Positions 1-14,709 are shown, numbered from the stretch's first letter. The stretch: DNA of 64,000 nucleotides from Acidobacteriota bacterium (GCA_019639255.1 JAHBSF010000005.1:1-64000); one strand, 5' to 3'. The notes: generated by a model not told the origin, from the letters alone. Numbers and translations: made by a program.

Positions 1-31
1 ATAACGGGCCATTCGGACCGGAGGGGGAGAG

Positions 32-184
32 ATGCCGAGAGACAATATAGTGCTTCAATGCGGTGACTGTAAGAACAGGAACTATTTCACCGACAAGAAC
101 AAGAAAAAGACTACGGGCCGGCTCGAGTTCCGCAAGTTCTGCAAGACTTGCCGCAAGCATACGCAGCACAAGGAAACGAAATAA
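32..184 (+). CDS. rpmG: 50S ribosomal protein L33
   Basis: This 50-residue protein of the large ribosomal subunit starts at an ATG 3-9 bases after a strong GGAGGGGGAG Shine-Dalgarno sequence. It has the zinc-binding form of L33, with two CxxC pairs at C10/C13 and C37/C40, and the usual basic C-terminus. It is followed by tRNA-Trp, secE and nusG, the standard bacterial order in which tuf normally lies just upstream, outside the window. Length and cysteine pattern match the family, so the call is secure. Confidence 0.95.
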   Translation: MPRDNIVLQCGDCKNRNYFTDKNKKKTTGRLEFRKFCKTCRKHTQHKETK

Positions 185-210
185 CGCATCCGGCCGCGAC
201 CGGCAATTTG

Positions 211-287
<77 letters not shown>

Positions 288-377
288 TACAGATCGGCCA
301 GAGACGGTTTGGCCGCAAATTGACACAATCGGGGCTGCGGCGCTAACGGCGCGGCGCCGATCCGAGGTAGCTGGAAT

Positions 378-674
378 ATGGCGACGTCGCGCACGCGCGA
401 AGGGGCGGAGATGAATACGGGCGAGGAGATTCAACAACAAGCCCAGCAACCGTTAAGGCAGTTGTCCTTCATCGGGAACATCCGGCAGTTTCTGCACGAT
501 GTATCGCTGGAAATGAAGAAGGTATCGTGGCCGTCGCGGACCGAAGTGGTAAACACAACGATCATCGTAATAATTGCGGTATTCTTCTTTGCTTTTTACC
601 TGTTCGCCACCGATATCGTATTTTCCTACGTTATTCAGGGGCTGGAGTGGGCCGCCGTCAAGGTATTCGGTTAG
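378..674 (+). CDS. secE: preprotein translocase subunit SecE
   Basis: SecE is the small essential subunit of the SecYEG protein-conducting channel in the inner membrane. The C-terminal part shows the SecE signature: an amphipathic segment with the motif MKKVSWPSRTEV, followed by one long hydrophobic transmembrane helix (IIVIIAVFFFAFYLFA). The ATG at 378 gives 98 residues. A second in-frame ATG at 411, directly after AAGGGGCGGAG, gives 87 residues and may be the real start; sequence alone does not decide. It sits between tRNA-Trp and nusG, as in most bacteria. Confidence 0.94.
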   Translation: MATSRTREGAEMNTGEEIQQQAQQPLRQLSFIGNIRQFLHDVSLEMKKVSWPSRTEVVNTTIIVIIAVFFFAFYLFATDIVFSYVIQGLEWAAVKVFG

Positions 675-703
675 GTTGAGGTCAAGGGGCTGGGCTGTTC
701 GTT

Positions 704-1267
704 ATGGCTAAGCAGTGGTTCATCATACATACCTATTCCGGCTATGAACGGAAGGTGCGCGACAGTCTGAATTCGCGTATTCAAGCCTTCGGCATGCAGG
801 ATGAGATCACACAGGTACTTATTCCTACTGAAACCGTAGTGGAGATGAGGGGTTCGAAGCGTGTGGAGAGCACGCGAATGTTTTTTCCGGGATATGTGCT
901 CGTGGAAATCGAGTGCACGGAGAAGGGCGACATTTCCGACCGCGCCTGGCATTTGATCAAGAGCACTCCGAAGGTAACGAGTTTCGTGGGCGGACACAAA
1001 CCGACGCCGCTTTCGCCCGAGGAAGTAGATCAGATCGTGCATCACGTTGCGGTTGCCGCCGAGAAGCCGAAACCGAAATTTACTTTTGCGCGCGGCGAAA
1101 CGGTACGAATTACGAACGGCCCGTTTACGAGCTTTATGGGTACGGTCGAAGAGGTCAACCCCGACAAGAACATGCTCAAGGTAAGCGTGACGATTTTCGG
1201 GCGCGCAACCCCCGTGGAACTCGGGTTTCTGGAAGTCGAGAAAGTCTCGTTTTCAGACGAAGGTTAA
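704..1267 (+). CDS. nusG: transcription termination/antitermination factor NusG
   Basis: NusG binds the RNA polymerase clamp, supports processive elongation and Rho action, and couples transcription to translation through S10. The 187-residue product has the NGN domain at the start ([20 protein letters not shown], then [10 protein letters not shown] near residue 65) and a C-terminal KOW domain ([20 protein letters not shown], about residue 127 onward). Length is typical. It lies 29 bases after secE and just before rplK. The Shine-Dalgarno sequence is weak. Confidence 0.96.
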   Translation: MAKQWFIIHTYSGYERKVRDSLNSRIQAFGMQDEITQVLIPTETVVEMRGSKRVESTRMFFPGYVLVEIECTEKGDISDRAWHLIKSTPKVTSFVGGHKPTPLSPEEVDQIVHHVAVAAEKPKPKFTFARGETVRITNGPFTSFMGTVEEVNPDKNMLKVSVTIFGRATPVELGFLEVEKVSFSDEG

Positions 1268-1319
1268 TGCACGCTGCGCCGTGCAGAAGAGATATTTTTT
1301 GAAATAACGGCTTAAAAGT

Positions 1320-1742
<423 letters not shown>

Positions 1743-1747
1743 CAAAT

Positions 1748-1813
1748 CGTTTTTACAGCGCTTTTACAGCGCTTTGAGAACGCTTTGGCAACGCTTTGAC
1801 AACGCTTTGACAA
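1748..1813 (+). repeat. six 11-bp tandem repeats upstream of rplA
   Basis: Six consecutive 11-bp units of the form CGCTTTGACAA (first two variants CGTTTTTACAG and CGCTTTTACAG) lie directly after the rplK stop codon with no gaps. The repeats become more regular toward rplA. They lie in the transcribed spacer of the L11 operon, and no function is obvious. Confidence 0.9.
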
Positions 1814-1848
1814 TTATGATGCAAAGCCCATTGGGCTCTAAAAAGGGA

Positions 1849-1872
1849 GTGGACAAGCCTTGCAGCTTCCAC
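1849..1872 (+). promoter_or_regulatory. hairpin in rplA leader, candidate L1 operator
   Basis: GTGG-AC-AAGC (1849-1858) pairs with GCTTCCAC (1865-1872), giving an eight-pair stem with a two-base bulge, 13 bases before the GGAGGT ribosome-binding site of rplA. L1 is known to repress its own operon by binding an mRNA structure that mimics its 23S rRNA site. Equating this hairpin with that site is an inference, since I cannot compare the fold directly. Confidence 0.35.
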
Positions 1873-1895
1873 GCTTGAACCTTTGGAGGTAACGC

Positions 1896-2585
1896 ATGTC
1901 GGGCAAGAAGTACGCCGCGGCGCTCAGCCAGGTCGAAAAGGGCCGTCTATACTCGCTGGCGGATGCCATAAATCTTCTGAAAAAGATCAAGTTCGCCAAG
2001 TTCGACGAAACCGTCGAGCTGACGATGGTATTGGGCGTAGATCCGCGCAAGGCCGATCAACTGGTTCGCGGCACGATTGTGCTTCCGCACGGGCTTGGGA
2101 AATCCAAGCGTATTGCGGTAATCGCCGCCGGAGACAAGCAGCGCGAGGCGCAGGAAGCCGGCGCCGATGAGGTAGGCGGCGACGATCTGGTGGAAAAGAT
2201 CAAGGGCGGCTACATCAACTTCGACGCGGTAATCGCCACGCCGGATATGATGAAATCCGTCGGAACGCTCGGAAAAATTCTCGGGCCGCGCGGCCTTATG
2301 CCCAACCCCAAAACCGGCACGGTTACTATGGATGTCGCGACTGCGATCCGCGAAACCAAGGCCGGGAAGGTTGAGTTCCGGGTAGATAAAACGGGCGTCA
2401 TACACGTTCCGGTCGGCAAGATATCGTTTGACGGCGACAAGATCGCGGAAAATGCGCGCATGCTTGTCGATGCAGTGGTCAAGGCCAAACCTTCGACCGC
2501 AAAGGGCAAGTACGTCAAGAAGGTAAATATCGCAACCACGATGAGCCCCGGCGTGCTGCTCGACGCCGCTGCGCTCGGCGCGTGA
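1896..2585 (+). CDS. rplA: 50S ribosomal protein L1
   Basis: L1 forms the mobile stalk of the 50S subunit and in many bacteria represses translation of the L11-L1 mRNA. The 229-residue product has a two-domain L1 sequence, including [20 protein letters not shown] near residue 36 and the signature [19 protein letters not shown] near residue 127. The ATG follows TTTGGAGGTAACGC, an excellent ribosome-binding site. It is flanked by rplK and rplJ in the canonical order. Confidence 0.96.
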   Translation: MSGKKYAAALSQVEKGRLYSLADAINLLKKIKFAKFDETVELTMVLGVDPRKADQLVRGTIVLPHGLGKSKRIAVIAAGDKQREAQEAGADEVGGDDLVEKIKGGYINFDAVIATPDMMKSVGTLGKILGPRGLMPNPKTGTVTMDVATAIRETKAGKVEFRVDKTGVIHVPVGKISFDGDKIAENARMLVDAVVKAKPSTAKGKYVKKVNIATTMSPGVLLDAAALGA

Positions 2586-2644
2586 GTATGCGACGGCCTG
2601 TTTAGCGCCGGAACTGAAGGAAACTGGATTCAGAGAGTACCGAG

Positions 2645-3175
2645 ATGAAGACGAGAACGCAAAAGCAACAGGAAATCGCGACGCTGTTTGAGGAGTTCCA
2701 GACCACGGGCAATGCTCTGGTGGTAAGTTTTCAGGGACTCACGGTAGAAAAAGATCAGAATTTGCGCCGCCAGTTGCGCGAGGCGCAGTTGAGCTATCGC
2801 GTCGTAAAAAACACGCTCGCGCAGCGCGCCGTCGAGGGAACGCCGCTTGTCGGGCTTCGAGATGAATTCGTCGGGCCTACCGCAATTGCATACAGCAAGG
2901 ACGATCCGGTAAGTCTGGCCAAGGTGCTGACGAAGTTTTCCAAAGAGAATGCCCAGTTTACGTTCAAGGCAGGCGTAGTAGAGGGCCGCGTCATAACGGT
3001 AACCGACATTGCGACGCTTGCAACGATGCCGTCGAAGGAAGAGTTGATCAGCAAGCTGCTGTTTCTTCTCAATTCGCCGGCGCAGCGCCTTGCAACCGCC
3101 CTTAGCGGCGTATCGCGCAATCTGGCAGTTGTGGTGAGCGAGATCGCGAAACAAAAGGGCGCGGCGGCGGAATAG
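2645..3175 (+). CDS. rplJ: 50S ribosomal protein L10
   Basis: L10 anchors the L7/L12 dimers to 23S rRNA. The 176-residue product has the N-terminal rRNA-binding domain ([33 protein letters not shown]) and a C-terminal helix for L7/L12 binding. Only 59 bases separate it from rplA, too short for the long rplJ leader seen in some bacteria where L10-L12 autoregulates. The longer spacer here is instead between rplJ and rplL. Confidence 0.95.
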   Translation: MKTRTQKQQEIATLFEEFQTTGNALVVSFQGLTVEKDQNLRRQLREAQLSYRVVKNTLAQRAVEGTPLVGLRDEFVGPTAIAYSKDDPVSLAKVLTKFSKENAQFTFKAGVVEGRVITVTDIATLATMPSKEELISKLLFLLNSPAQRLATALSGVSRNLAVVVSEIAKQKGAAAE

Positions 3176-3410
3176 GAATTTTGCGCCGGTTTACCCCTTT
3201 GGGGGCGACCGGTCGGGAGACATTCAGGCTGTGCTGGTCAGTGCGCAGCCGTCGGGGCGCCGAATCGTGTAGGGAGTGATGCCCCGAAAGCGATGGCGCG
3301 GCGATGACCGGCGCGCGGTTTTTCAGAAAATTTGCGCGGCTGGAGAGTCGAGGCAACCCAAACTATCGCTCGTGCATCAGTCACGAGCATCCAGGAGGAC
3401 AGTTAAGGTC
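3176..3410 (+). other. rplJ-rplL spacer with hairpins
   Basis: This 235-bp non-coding stretch is long for an rplJ-rplL gap. Directly before the AGGAGG site of rplL (3393-3398) lies a perfect seven-pair hairpin GCTCGTG/CACGAGC (3368-3374 with 3382-3388). Farther upstream CGGGGC (about 3256) can pair with GCCCCG (about 3291). I see no convincing small ORF. It may be a translational control leader for rplL, which must be made in excess over L10. Confidence 0.5.
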
Positions 3411-3797
3411 ATGGCGGATATACAGAATCTGGTGGAACAGATCAAGGGACTGACGCTGCTTGAGGCGTCGGAACTGGTCAAGACGCTCGAGGAAACTTTT
3501 GGAGTCTCGGCGGCGGCGGCGGCGGTTGCGGCTGCCCCGGCAGCGGCCGGAGCGGCAGCGGCCGCTGCGCCGGCTGAAGAAGAGCAGACCGAGTTTAACG
3601 TGGTGCTTGTTGGTGCAGGCGCCAACAAGATCAACGTCATCAAGGTCGTGCGCGAAATTACGAGCCTCGGGCTGAAGGAAGCCAAGGATCTCGTCGACGG
3701 CGCTCCGAAGGCAGTCAAGGAAGGCGTGTCGAAGGAAGAGGCCGAGGCGATCAAGACCAAACTTACCGAAGCGGGCGCTTCGGTCGAGGTCAAGTAA
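3411..3797 (+). CDS. rplL: 50S ribosomal protein L7/L12
   Basis: This 128-residue stalk protein recruits translation factors. The N-terminal dimerisation domain ([20 protein letters not shown]), the Ala/Pro-rich hinge and the C-terminal domain ([30 protein letters not shown]) are in the expected order. I chose the ATG at 3411 because it follows AGGAGG and begins at the conserved MADI-like N-terminus. The frame stays open upstream to 3276, but that part has no L7/L12 similarity. Confidence 0.96.
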   Translation: MADIQNLVEQIKGLTLLEASELVKTLEETFGVSAAAAAVAAAPAAAGAAAAAAPAEEEQTEFNVVLVGAGANKINVIKVVREITSLGLKEAKDLVDGAPKAVKEGVSKEEAEAIKTKLTEAGASVEVK

Positions 3798-4160
3798 GAA
3801 GGCGCGAAATACGCGGAACGCATCGCGGTGGACGCCCGACAGTTGCAGGTTATGGGTGTTTTCCGCATCCGCGTATTCCGCGTTTCTCCCCGAATACGGA
3901 TTAAAGTGTTCGGGGCGCAGAAGCGCAAAGATCTTGCCAGTTGCTACTTTATCGACTGGATCGGCCGTGCTGGCAATCGATAACACCCAGGGTCACGGGC
4001 ATCGGCGAGAATCTTATTAAAATCAACCATCATCGACTGCGTTTAAGGCGCGGCTGGGGGATGTGTCGTCCCCAGCCGCCGCTTTGTCATTCCTGATCGT
4101 TTGACCGCAGATCTCGGCGACGGTCAACAAGTTAGACACGAAACGCTACGGACATCGCAC
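3798..4160 (+). other. rplL-rpoB spacer with attenuator-like hairpin and degenerate inverted repeat
   Basis: This 363-bp spacer has two visible structures. At 3788-3893 the flanks GAAATACGCGGAACGC and GCGTATTCCGCGTTTC form a weak inverted repeat, resembling in style the intergenic repeats farther on. At 4052-4077 GGCTGGGG pairs perfectly with CCCCAGCC around a ten-base loop, without a following T-run. Such a hairpin before rpoB recalls the rplL-rpoB attenuator or RNase III processing site of Escherichia coli. No coding region is evident before the rpoB start. Confidence 0.55.
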
Positions 4161-7100
4161 ATGAAAACGGATATGAATTCTGGTCACGCGACGGGCAACG
4201 AGAAGCCGGGTAACCGGGAACGTTATGACTTTTCAAAAATTCGCACCTCTGTCCGCATCCCTAACCTGATCGAGGTTCAGCGCGAGAGCTACGACCGGTT
4301 CCTGCAAATGGATTTGCTGCCGCAGGAACGCGACAACATCGGCCTTCAGGCGGTATTTCGCTCCACATTCCCGATCTCGGATTTCCGCGACACCTCGTCC
4401 CTGGAATTTGTCGAATACCGGATCGGCAACTGGCAGTGCAAATGCGGAGATAACCAGGGTCTCAATCACCTCAGATCCAACTGCCGGCAGTGTGGATCGG
4501 TAATTCGTGTAGATCCTTTCTCCTCCGACGACGTCATCTGCCGGCAGTGCGGGACCTACAACAGAAACGTAGTAAATCCGTGTCCGAATTGCGGCGAACC
4601 CGTCGGCCTCAAGCATAAATACGACGTACACGAGTGCCAGGAGCGCGGCATGACCTACTCGGTGCCGCTGCACGTCAAGATCCGCCTGACGGTGTGGGAC
4701 AAGGACGAGGATACCGCGCAAAAATCGATTCGCGATATAAAGGAAGAAGAGGTCTACTTCGGCGATCTGCCGCTGATGACGGACAACGGGACGTTTATCA
4801 TCAACGGCACGGAGCGCGTTATCGTATCGCAGCTCCACCGTTCGCCCGGCGTATTTTTCGAGAAAGCTGAAAACAACACCTATTTTCTGGCCAAGATAAT
4901 TCCCTATCGCGGGTCCTGGGTGGAGTTTGAGTACGACGCCAAGAACCTGCTTTACGTGCGGATCGACCGCAAGCGCAAATTCCTGGCAACGATCTTTCTT
5001 CGCGCTTTGGGACTCAAAAGCGATGAGGAGATACTGCGCGCGTTTTATACCGTTGACAGAATCACCGTAAACAAGGGGCAGCTTGCCTGTCAGGTATCGC
5101 CCAACATAGTCGGAACGAAAGCGTCATCGGACATTCTGGATTCGGACGGTGAGGTGATCGTGAAATCGGGGCGCAAGATCACCCAAACCGCTTACGAAAC
5201 CATGATGAAGGCCCGGATTCGCGACATCGAGGTTCGTGCGCACGAACTCGCCGGCGCCTATACGGCGTCGGATCTGGCCAGCCAGACAACCGGAGAAGTG
5301 GTTGCCGAGTGCAATACGGAGCTTTCGCCGGAAGTCATATCGAAAATCATCGAGGCGGGCATTCCGTCGTTTGACGTCTTTTATCCGGAACGCGACGATA
5401 TCGGGCCGGTCATCAGCCTTACGGTCAGGAAGGATGTCATCAAGACTTCGCAAGAGGCCCTGATCGAAATCTATCGCAAGATGCGGCCCGGGGATCCTCC
5501 GACGCTGGAAACCTCGACTGCGCTGTTTCAGGGGATGTTTTTCGATCCGCGCAAGTTCGACTTTTCGCGCGTGGGCCGGCTGAAGTTCAACATCAAGATG
5601 GGGCGAACCGAGCGCGAACGCCTGGATGATCCGCTGCTTTCGCCGCAGGATTTCTTCGAGGTCATCGACTATGTCCTGAAGATCAAACGCCTGAGCACCA
5701 AACCGGACCCCACCATCACGGCGGACGGCCGGACGCTGACCTACAATGACGACGATATCGATCATCTGGGCAACCGCAGGGTGCGCGCAGTGGGCGAACT
5801 GCTCGAAAATCAGTTCAGGCTCGGACTCGTGCGCATGGAACGGGCGATCAAGGAAAAGATGTCGATCCATCAGGAAATGCAGACGGCGATGCCGCGCGAC
5901 CTGATCAACGCCAAGCCGGTAACGGCGGCGGTGCGCGAGTTTTTCGGCTCCAGCCAGCTCTCGCAGTTTATGGATCAGACTAACCCGCTTTCCGAAATCA
6001 CCCACAAACGCCGATTGTCGGCGCTCGGTCCGGGAGGACTCAGCCGCGAGCGAGCAGGATTCGAGGTTCGCGACGTGCACACGACGCACTACGGTCGCAT
6101 ATGCCCGATCGAAACGCCCGAAGGCCCGAACATCGGTCTGATTTCGTCGCTCTCGTGTTTTGCGCGTATCAACGAATTCGGGTTCATAGAGTCGCCGTAC
6201 CGCAAGGTGGAGCACGGCCGTGTAATCGATTACGTGCGCATACTCAACGGCGGGGACACCGAATTCAAGCCGGGCGATCACATCGAAGAATCCAGGCTCG
6301 AACGCGCGAACCGCAAACTGCCCGAAGGCGCGAAGCGCGCAACTTACGAGCCTTTTCCCTTCTATTTGACCGCGTGGGAAGAGGACAAGTACATAATCGG
6401 ACAGGCGAACATTGATCTCGATAAAGACGGCAATATCATTCACGAACGCGTGAATGCGCGACAGGCGGGCGAGTTCATACTCGCGCACCGCGATGATATA
6501 CAGTACATCGACGTAAGTCCGAAGCAACTGGTATCCGTAGCGGCGTCGTTGATTCCCTTCCTGGAAAACGACGATGCAAACCGCGCGTTGATGGGTTCCA
6601 ACATGCAGCGGCAGGCCGTACCGCTGCTTCGCGCGGAAGCGCCGTATATCGGCACCGGGATGGAAAAGGTAACGGCGCAGGATTCCGGCGCCGTAGTCGT
6701 TGCGCGGCGCGACGGAATCGTCGATGTCGTGGATTCGGAGCGCATTATCATCCGCGTAGATCACAACGTTGACGGAACGCTTTCACGCGAGGTCACGGCA
6801 GACATTTATCCATTAACGAAGTTCAAGCGATCCAATCAGAACACCTGTATAAACCAGAAACCCATAGTCAAGGTCGGGCAGCGCATCACCAAAGGTGCGG
6901 TGATTGCGGACGGGCCGTGTACTGAAGGCGGCGAACTTGCGCTTGGACGAAACGTCCTCGTGGCGTTTATGCCGTGGCGCGGATACAACTTCGAAGACGC
7001 AATCCTCGTTTCCGAAAAACTCGTCAAGGACGACTACTACACGTCGATCCATATAGAGGAACTCGAAATCGAGGCGCGCGATACCAAACTCGGCCCCGAA

Positions 7101-8531
7101 GAAATTACGCGCGATATCCCGAACGTGGGCGAAGCGGCGCTGCGCGATCTGGACGAAAGCGGCATCATACGCATCGGCGCATACGTCAAACCCGGATCTA
7201 TCCTTGTAGGCAAGGTGACGCCGAAGGGCGAAACCCAGCTCACTGCGGAAGAAAAGCTGCTGCGCGCGATCTTCGGCGAAAAGGCCGGCGACGTGCGGGA
7301 TGCCTCGCTTACCTGCCCGCCGGGTATAGAAGGCACTGTAGTCGATGTAAAGGTCTTCACGCGAAAGGGTGCGGACAAGGACATTCGGAGCCTTGCGATC
7401 GAACAGGGTGAAGAGGACAAACTTCGCAAGAATCTGCACGACGAGATTCGCATTCTCGAAGAGGAGCGCAACAAGCGGGTAATAGAAAATCTTGAGGACC
7501 GCAGGCTTGAGGCCGACCTTGTGCACAACCGCAGGACGATTGCGGAAAAGGGCGCCAAATTAACGCGCGAAATGCTGATGGATCTGGACCTTGCGGCGCT
7601 CAAGAAAGTCTCGGTATCGAATGCGCGCAGCAACGTTACGGAAGAGATTCGCGATCTTGAACGCCGAACCGAGAGGCAGATCAACATACTGCGGAATCTT
7701 TACGACGAAAAGATCGAAAAGCTCAAGAAGGGCGATGAACTTGCACCGGGAGTAATCAAGATGGTCAAGGTATTCATCGCCATGAAGCGCAAGCTGTCGG
7801 TAGGCGACAAAATGGCCGGCCGCCACGGAAACAAGGGCGTGATTGCGCGGATTCTGGCCGAAGAGGATATGCCTTACCTTCCCGACGGCACGCCGGTTGA
7901 AATTGTACTCAATCCGCTCGGCGTACCTTCGCGAATGAACGTGGGCCAGATTCTTGAAACGCACCTCGGCTGGGCCGGACAGGTGCTGGGGCTCAGGTTT
8001 GCAACCCCGGTATTCGACGGGGCGACGGAATCCGAAATCAAGCGTTTTCTGCGCGAAGCAAATGATCATTTGCTGAATGACCGGCGGCCGTCGATGATCA
8101 ACGAGTCGGGCAAAACGATCCTGTACGACGGATTGACCGGAGAGGCGTTCGAGCAGAAAGTGACCGTGGGTTACATATATATGCTCAAGCTCTCACACCT
8201 GGTCGACGACAAGATTCACGCTCGTTCGATCGGGCCGTATTCGCTCATTACACAGCAACCGCTCGGCGGCAAGGCGCAATTCGGCGGCCAGCGTTTCGGC
8301 GAAATGGAAGTGTGGGCGCTCGAAGCTTACGGTGCGGCGCACATACTTCAGGAGCTCCTTACGGCAAAATCCGACGACGTTGCGGGGCGCTCAAAGATTT
8401 ACGAAGCGATCGTCAAGGGCGAGTCGGACTTCGAGCCCGGATTGCCCGAATCGTTCAACGTGCTGATCCGCGAGCTGCAATCGCTTTGTCTGGATGTGGA
8501 ATTGAGACAGCGGGAAAAGAAGGATGATTAG
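4161..8531 (+). CDS. rpoB: DNA-directed RNA polymerase subunit beta
   Basis: This is the beta subunit of RNA polymerase, about 1456 residues from the ATG at 4161; an ATG at 4173 is also possible. The frame is open upstream to a TTG at 4101 but lacks similarity there. Conserved beta regions are clear: [19 protein letters not shown], the rifampicin pocket ([33 protein letters not shown]), [22 protein letters not shown] and the C-terminal [18 protein letters not shown]. Residues about 91-152 are an insertion relative to the E. coli subunit, with four cysteine pairs at C93/C95, C108/C111, C127/C130 and C141/C144, suggesting two zinc-ribbon knuckles. rpoC follows after 204 bp. Confidence 0.97.
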   Translation: MKTDMNSGHATGNEKPGNRERYDFSKIRTSVRIPNLIEVQRESYDRFLQMDLLPQERDNIGLQAVFRSTFPISDFRDTSSLEFVEYRIGNWQCKCGDNQGLNHLRSNCRQCGSVIRVDPFSSDDVICRQCGTYNRNVVNPCPNCGEPVGLKHKYDVHECQERGMTYSVPLHVKIRLTVWDKDEDTAQKSIRDIKEEEVYFGDLPLMTDNGTFIINGTERVIVSQLHRSPGVFFEKAENNTYFLAKIIPYRGSWVEFEYDAKNLLYVRIDRKRKFLATIFLRALGLKSDEEILRAFYTVDRITVNKGQLACQVSPNIVGTKASSDILDSDGEVIVKSGRKITQTAYETMMKARIRDIEVRAHELAGAYTASDLASQTTGEVVAECNTELSPEVISKIIEAGIPSFDVFYPERDDIGPVISLTVRKDVIKTSQEALIEIYRKMRPGDPPTLETSTALFQGMFFDPRKFDFSRVGRLKFNIKMGRTERERLDDPLLSPQDFFEVIDYVLKIKRLSTKPDPTITADGRTLTYNDDDIDHLGNRRVRAVGELLENQFRLGLVRMERAIKEKMSIHQEMQTAMPRDLINAKPVTAAVREFFGSSQLSQFMDQTNPLSEITHKRRLSALGPGGLSRERAGFEVRDVHTTHYGRICPIETPEGPNIGLISSLSCFARINEFGFIESPYRKVEHGRVIDYVRILNGGDTEFKPGDHIEESRLERANRKLPEGAKRATYEPFPFYLTAWEEDKYIIGQANIDLDKDGNIIHERVNARQAGEFILAHRDDIQYIDVSPKQLVSVAASLIPFLENDDANRALMGSNMQRQAVPLLRAEAPYIGTGMEKVTAQDSGAVVVARRDGIVDVVDSERIIIRVDHNVDGTLSREVTADIYPLTKFKRSNQNTCINQKPIVKVGQRITKGAVIADGPCTEGGELALGRNVLVAFMPWRGYNFEDAILVSEKLVKDDYYTSIHIEELEIEARDTKLGPEEITRDIPNVGEAALRDLDESGIIRIGAYVKPGSILVGKVTPKGETQLTAEEKLLRAIFGEKAGDVRDASLTCPPGIEGTVVDVKVFTRKGADKDIRSLAIEQGEEDKLRKNLHDEIRILEEERNKRVIENLEDRRLEADLVHNRRTIAEKGAKLTREMLMDLDLAALKKVSVSNARSNVTEEIRDLERRTERQINILRNLYDEKIEKLKKGDELAPGVIKMVKVFIAMKRKLSVGDKMAGRHGNKGVIARILAEEDMPYLPDGTPVEIVLNPLGVPSRMNVGQILETHLGWAGQVLGLRFATPVFDGATESEIKRFLREANDHLLNDRRPSMINESGKTILYDGLTGEAFEQKVTVGYIYMLKLSHLVDDKIHARSIGPYSLITQQPLGGKAQFGGQRFGEMEVWALEAYGAAHILQELLTAKSDDVAGRSKIYEAIVKGESDFEPGLPESFNVLIRELQSLCLDVELRQREKKDD

Positions 8532-8556
8532 ATGAGAAGCGCAGAAGTGCCGGAGT

Positions 8557-8704
8557 GGGGGGAAGAAGTGCTGAGTGCTGAGTGCTGAGTGCTGAGTGCA
8601 ATTTGGAACCGAAGAACTTTAATTTTGAGTATCTGTAAATAAAGTTCCTGATTTCCAAATTGCACTCAGCACTCAGCACTCAGCACTCAGCACTTCTTCC
8701 CCCC
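8557..8704. repeat. 51-bp perfect inverted repeat with TGAGTGC heptamers
   Basis: Arms 8557-8607 and 8654-8704 are exact reverse complements over 51 bp. Each arm is GGGGGGAAGAAGTGC, then four tandem TGAGTGC heptamers, then AATTTGGA. The 46-bp loop contains a further nested pair GAACTTTA/TAAAGTTC. The structure lies in the rpoB-rpoC spacer, so the rpoBC mRNA must carry a very stable stem just upstream of the rpoC ribosome-binding site. A decayed copy of the heptamer arm is seen at 30821-30858. Confidence 0.95.
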
Positions 8705-8735
8705 GGCACTTCTCAACTTCTCCTGGGAGGAAGCA

Positions 8736-13037
<4,302 letters not shown>

Positions 13038-13049
13038 ATCACTCTACAC

Positions 13050-13179
13050 GACTTCGGGAGGTAGAAGAGAGATAACGGAACAAACGAAATAAGACGAAAA
13101 CTACGGAAATATCCAAACTATTCCGTTATTTTCGTTATATTTCGTTTGTTCCGTTATCTCTCTTCTACCTCCCGAAGTC
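13050..13179. repeat. type-A intergenic inverted repeat, copy 1
   Basis: The arms are about 61 bp and differ at only a few positions. The left arm runs from GACTTCGGGAGG through GAGATAACGGAACAAACGAA and the right arm is its reverse complement. The outer part (ACTTCGGGAGGTAGAAG) differs from other copies but matches within this copy. It lies between rpoC and a co-directional gene. There is no T-run typical of an intrinsic terminator. Confidence 0.93.
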
Positions 13180-13266
13180 ATTCCGTCTTTTTTGCCGGTT
13201 CCGCGGTTTTTCCACTCCATATAGTACCCTTCTGACTCTCGCCCTACACCCGGTTGTATTGTTTTC

Positions 13267-13295
13267 TTGACCCTGCGGGAACGATCTGATAGTAT
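13267..13295 (+). promoter_or_regulatory. candidate sigma-70 promoter for the zinc-ribbon/RDD gene
   Basis: TTGACC (13267-13272) and TAGTAT (13290-13295) are separated by 17 bp, a good vegetative promoter fit about 100 bp upstream of the ATG at 13399. The call rests on motif match only. Confidence 0.5.
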
Positions 13296-13398
13296 CCGCC
13301 TGTCTTAAACAAACATGTGAGCTTTCATCCGGAAACTGACTGATATTGCTAGTGCTTATCGGTCAGCAGGCGCCCCACAGAAAAACAGGAAAAAGGCG

Positions 13399-14688
13399 AT
13401 GAAGTGTGCAAACTGCGAGAAAGAATGGTTTGGAGACGGAGTAATCTGCGCACAATGCCGGCAGACAAACGCTCAACCGGCGTTGAATGAACTGCCGTCC
13501 GGTAAAACTGCAAGTTCAGACAAGGCCGGTAGGCGTAAAGATACCGTACAAACAGCGCAGGGGCCCAAACCTGTAAACGGAGCTGACGCCAATCTGATTC
13601 AATTTCCCCGCACATCGGGACAGTCAGGCCCGGCAACCGGCGACTCGGAGACTATGCCTACATGGAGGACCGAGGTTCGAGAAAAGGTGCGCCAGTTCCG
13701 TGCGCAACGAGCTGCCGTAGTTCGCCGCGAAGATGAGGAATCCGCGATTGACCTTCCGGCAAACCCCATCGTGGAAGCAGCGTTGAAACGATTGCAGCGC
13801 CCGCCCGAGGAAGCGCCCGAGCGGACTACACGGCCGCTGCCGAGGCCGGGTGCAGACCACCGCGAATCTCCCGAGGTTGGCGCAATGCCGGTTGGAGCCG
13901 GGGCAAACTCTGTTTATCCCCCGGCTGAGTCGGTGAAGCCTTTGGTGACTGCCCCGGCTGCCGATGCGGACATGAAACCGGCTGCAACTGCGCTTGCGGT
14001 TACTGAAAAGGTATTGAAAGCCGAGCCTGTTTTCAGCGACCGCCTGTTTCTTGATGATGCTGATGACAATTCAGACGCACGGCTACTGCCTGCAAAAGCA
14101 CGCCGGAAGGCAAGCTCCGCCGCAAATACCAGGAATGCCGCGCTTGAATCCTCGCCGCCCGGCGACAATATTATTCCGCCTTCAATAAAGCACTCCGCAA
14201 AAATCATCGCGGCCGACGAGGATGGAGAACTCTACCCGCTTCCCCCCCCCGTCTCCACGACATCCGGGGCGCTGGTATCGTTGTCGAAACGTGCTATGGC
14301 CTGGGTGACCGACATTACGATCGTTTTGCTGCTTTCTGCTCCGCTGCTGCTGATCGATTCCTTTTTTGCTGCTTTGAAAACATCGGAGAATGCATATCTG
14401 ATACCGGCGGGACTCGCATGGATTTCGTTTTGTTATTACACGCTGACGTTATGGGCCGGATGCAGAACCTGCGGTATGGCGTGGCAGGGAATCAAAGCCG
14501 TCCAAAATTCGATTGGTAACAGTCGTATCTCGGCTCTGCGTGCGATGGTACGGGCGCTGGGATCTACGGCAGCGCTGTTTGCCCCGCCCATAAACTGGCT
14601 GTTTATTTGGGTAAGCGGCAATCAATCCAGCCTCGCCGATATCGTTTCAGGAACAATGATCGTACCGGAACAACAGCCGCGTGTTTGA
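13399..14688 (+). CDS. zinc-ribbon / RDD-domain membrane protein
   Basis: This 429-residue protein joins a short N-terminal zinc ribbon (C3/C6 and C17/C20) to about 270 residues of low-complexity, Pro/Ala-rich, probably disordered sequence and a C-terminal RDD domain with three hydrophobic segments. The RDD part begins near residue 296 (LSKRAMAWVTDITIVLLLSA) and keeps the Arg and Asp of that name and the GMAWQGI turn. RDD proteins are integral membrane proteins, some linked to ion or solute transport. A zinc ribbon on the cytoplasmic side suggests a regulatory role, but no specific function can be named. rqcH follows 21 bp downstream. Confidence 0.8.
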   Translation: MKCANCEKEWFGDGVICAQCRQTNAQPALNELPSGKTASSDKAGRRKDTVQTAQGPKPVNGADANLIQFPRTSGQSGPATGDSETMPTWRTEVREKVRQFRAQRAAVVRREDEESAIDLPANPIVEAALKRLQRPPEEAPERTTRPLPRPGADHRESPEVGAMPVGAGANSVYPPAESVKPLVTAPAADADMKPAATALAVTEKVLKAEPVFSDRLFLDDADDNSDARLLPAKARRKASSAANTRNAALESSPPGDNIIPPSIKHSAKIIAADEDGELYPLPPPVSTTSGALVSLSKRAMAWVTDITIVLLLSAPLLLIDSFFAALKTSENAYLIPAGLAWISFCYYTLTLWAGCRTCGMAWQGIKAVQNSIGNSRISALRAMVRALGSTAALFAPPINWLFIWVSGNQSSLADIVSGTMIVPEQQPRV

Positions 14689-14709
14689 TGGCAGGTAGGA
14701 CAAAATTGG

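Noticed and set aside
4101-4160. Upstream TTG start of rpoB at 4101
   Set aside because: The extra 20 residues have no similarity to RpoB and the sequence overlaps the spacer hairpin region; the ATG at 4161 is a better start.
5124-6764. 546-residue open frame antisense to rpoB
   Set aside because: It lies fully inside rpoB, has no ribosome-binding site, and its sequence is low-complexity Arg/His-rich as expected for the complement of a GC-rich gene.
8557-8704. Heptamer repeats as a CRISPR-like array
   Set aside because: Units are contiguous 7-mers without spacers, and the two blocks are inverted, not direct.
13050-13179. Type-A repeats as plain intrinsic terminators
   Set aside because: No U-run follows the stem and several copies lie in divergent promoter regions where no transcript ends.
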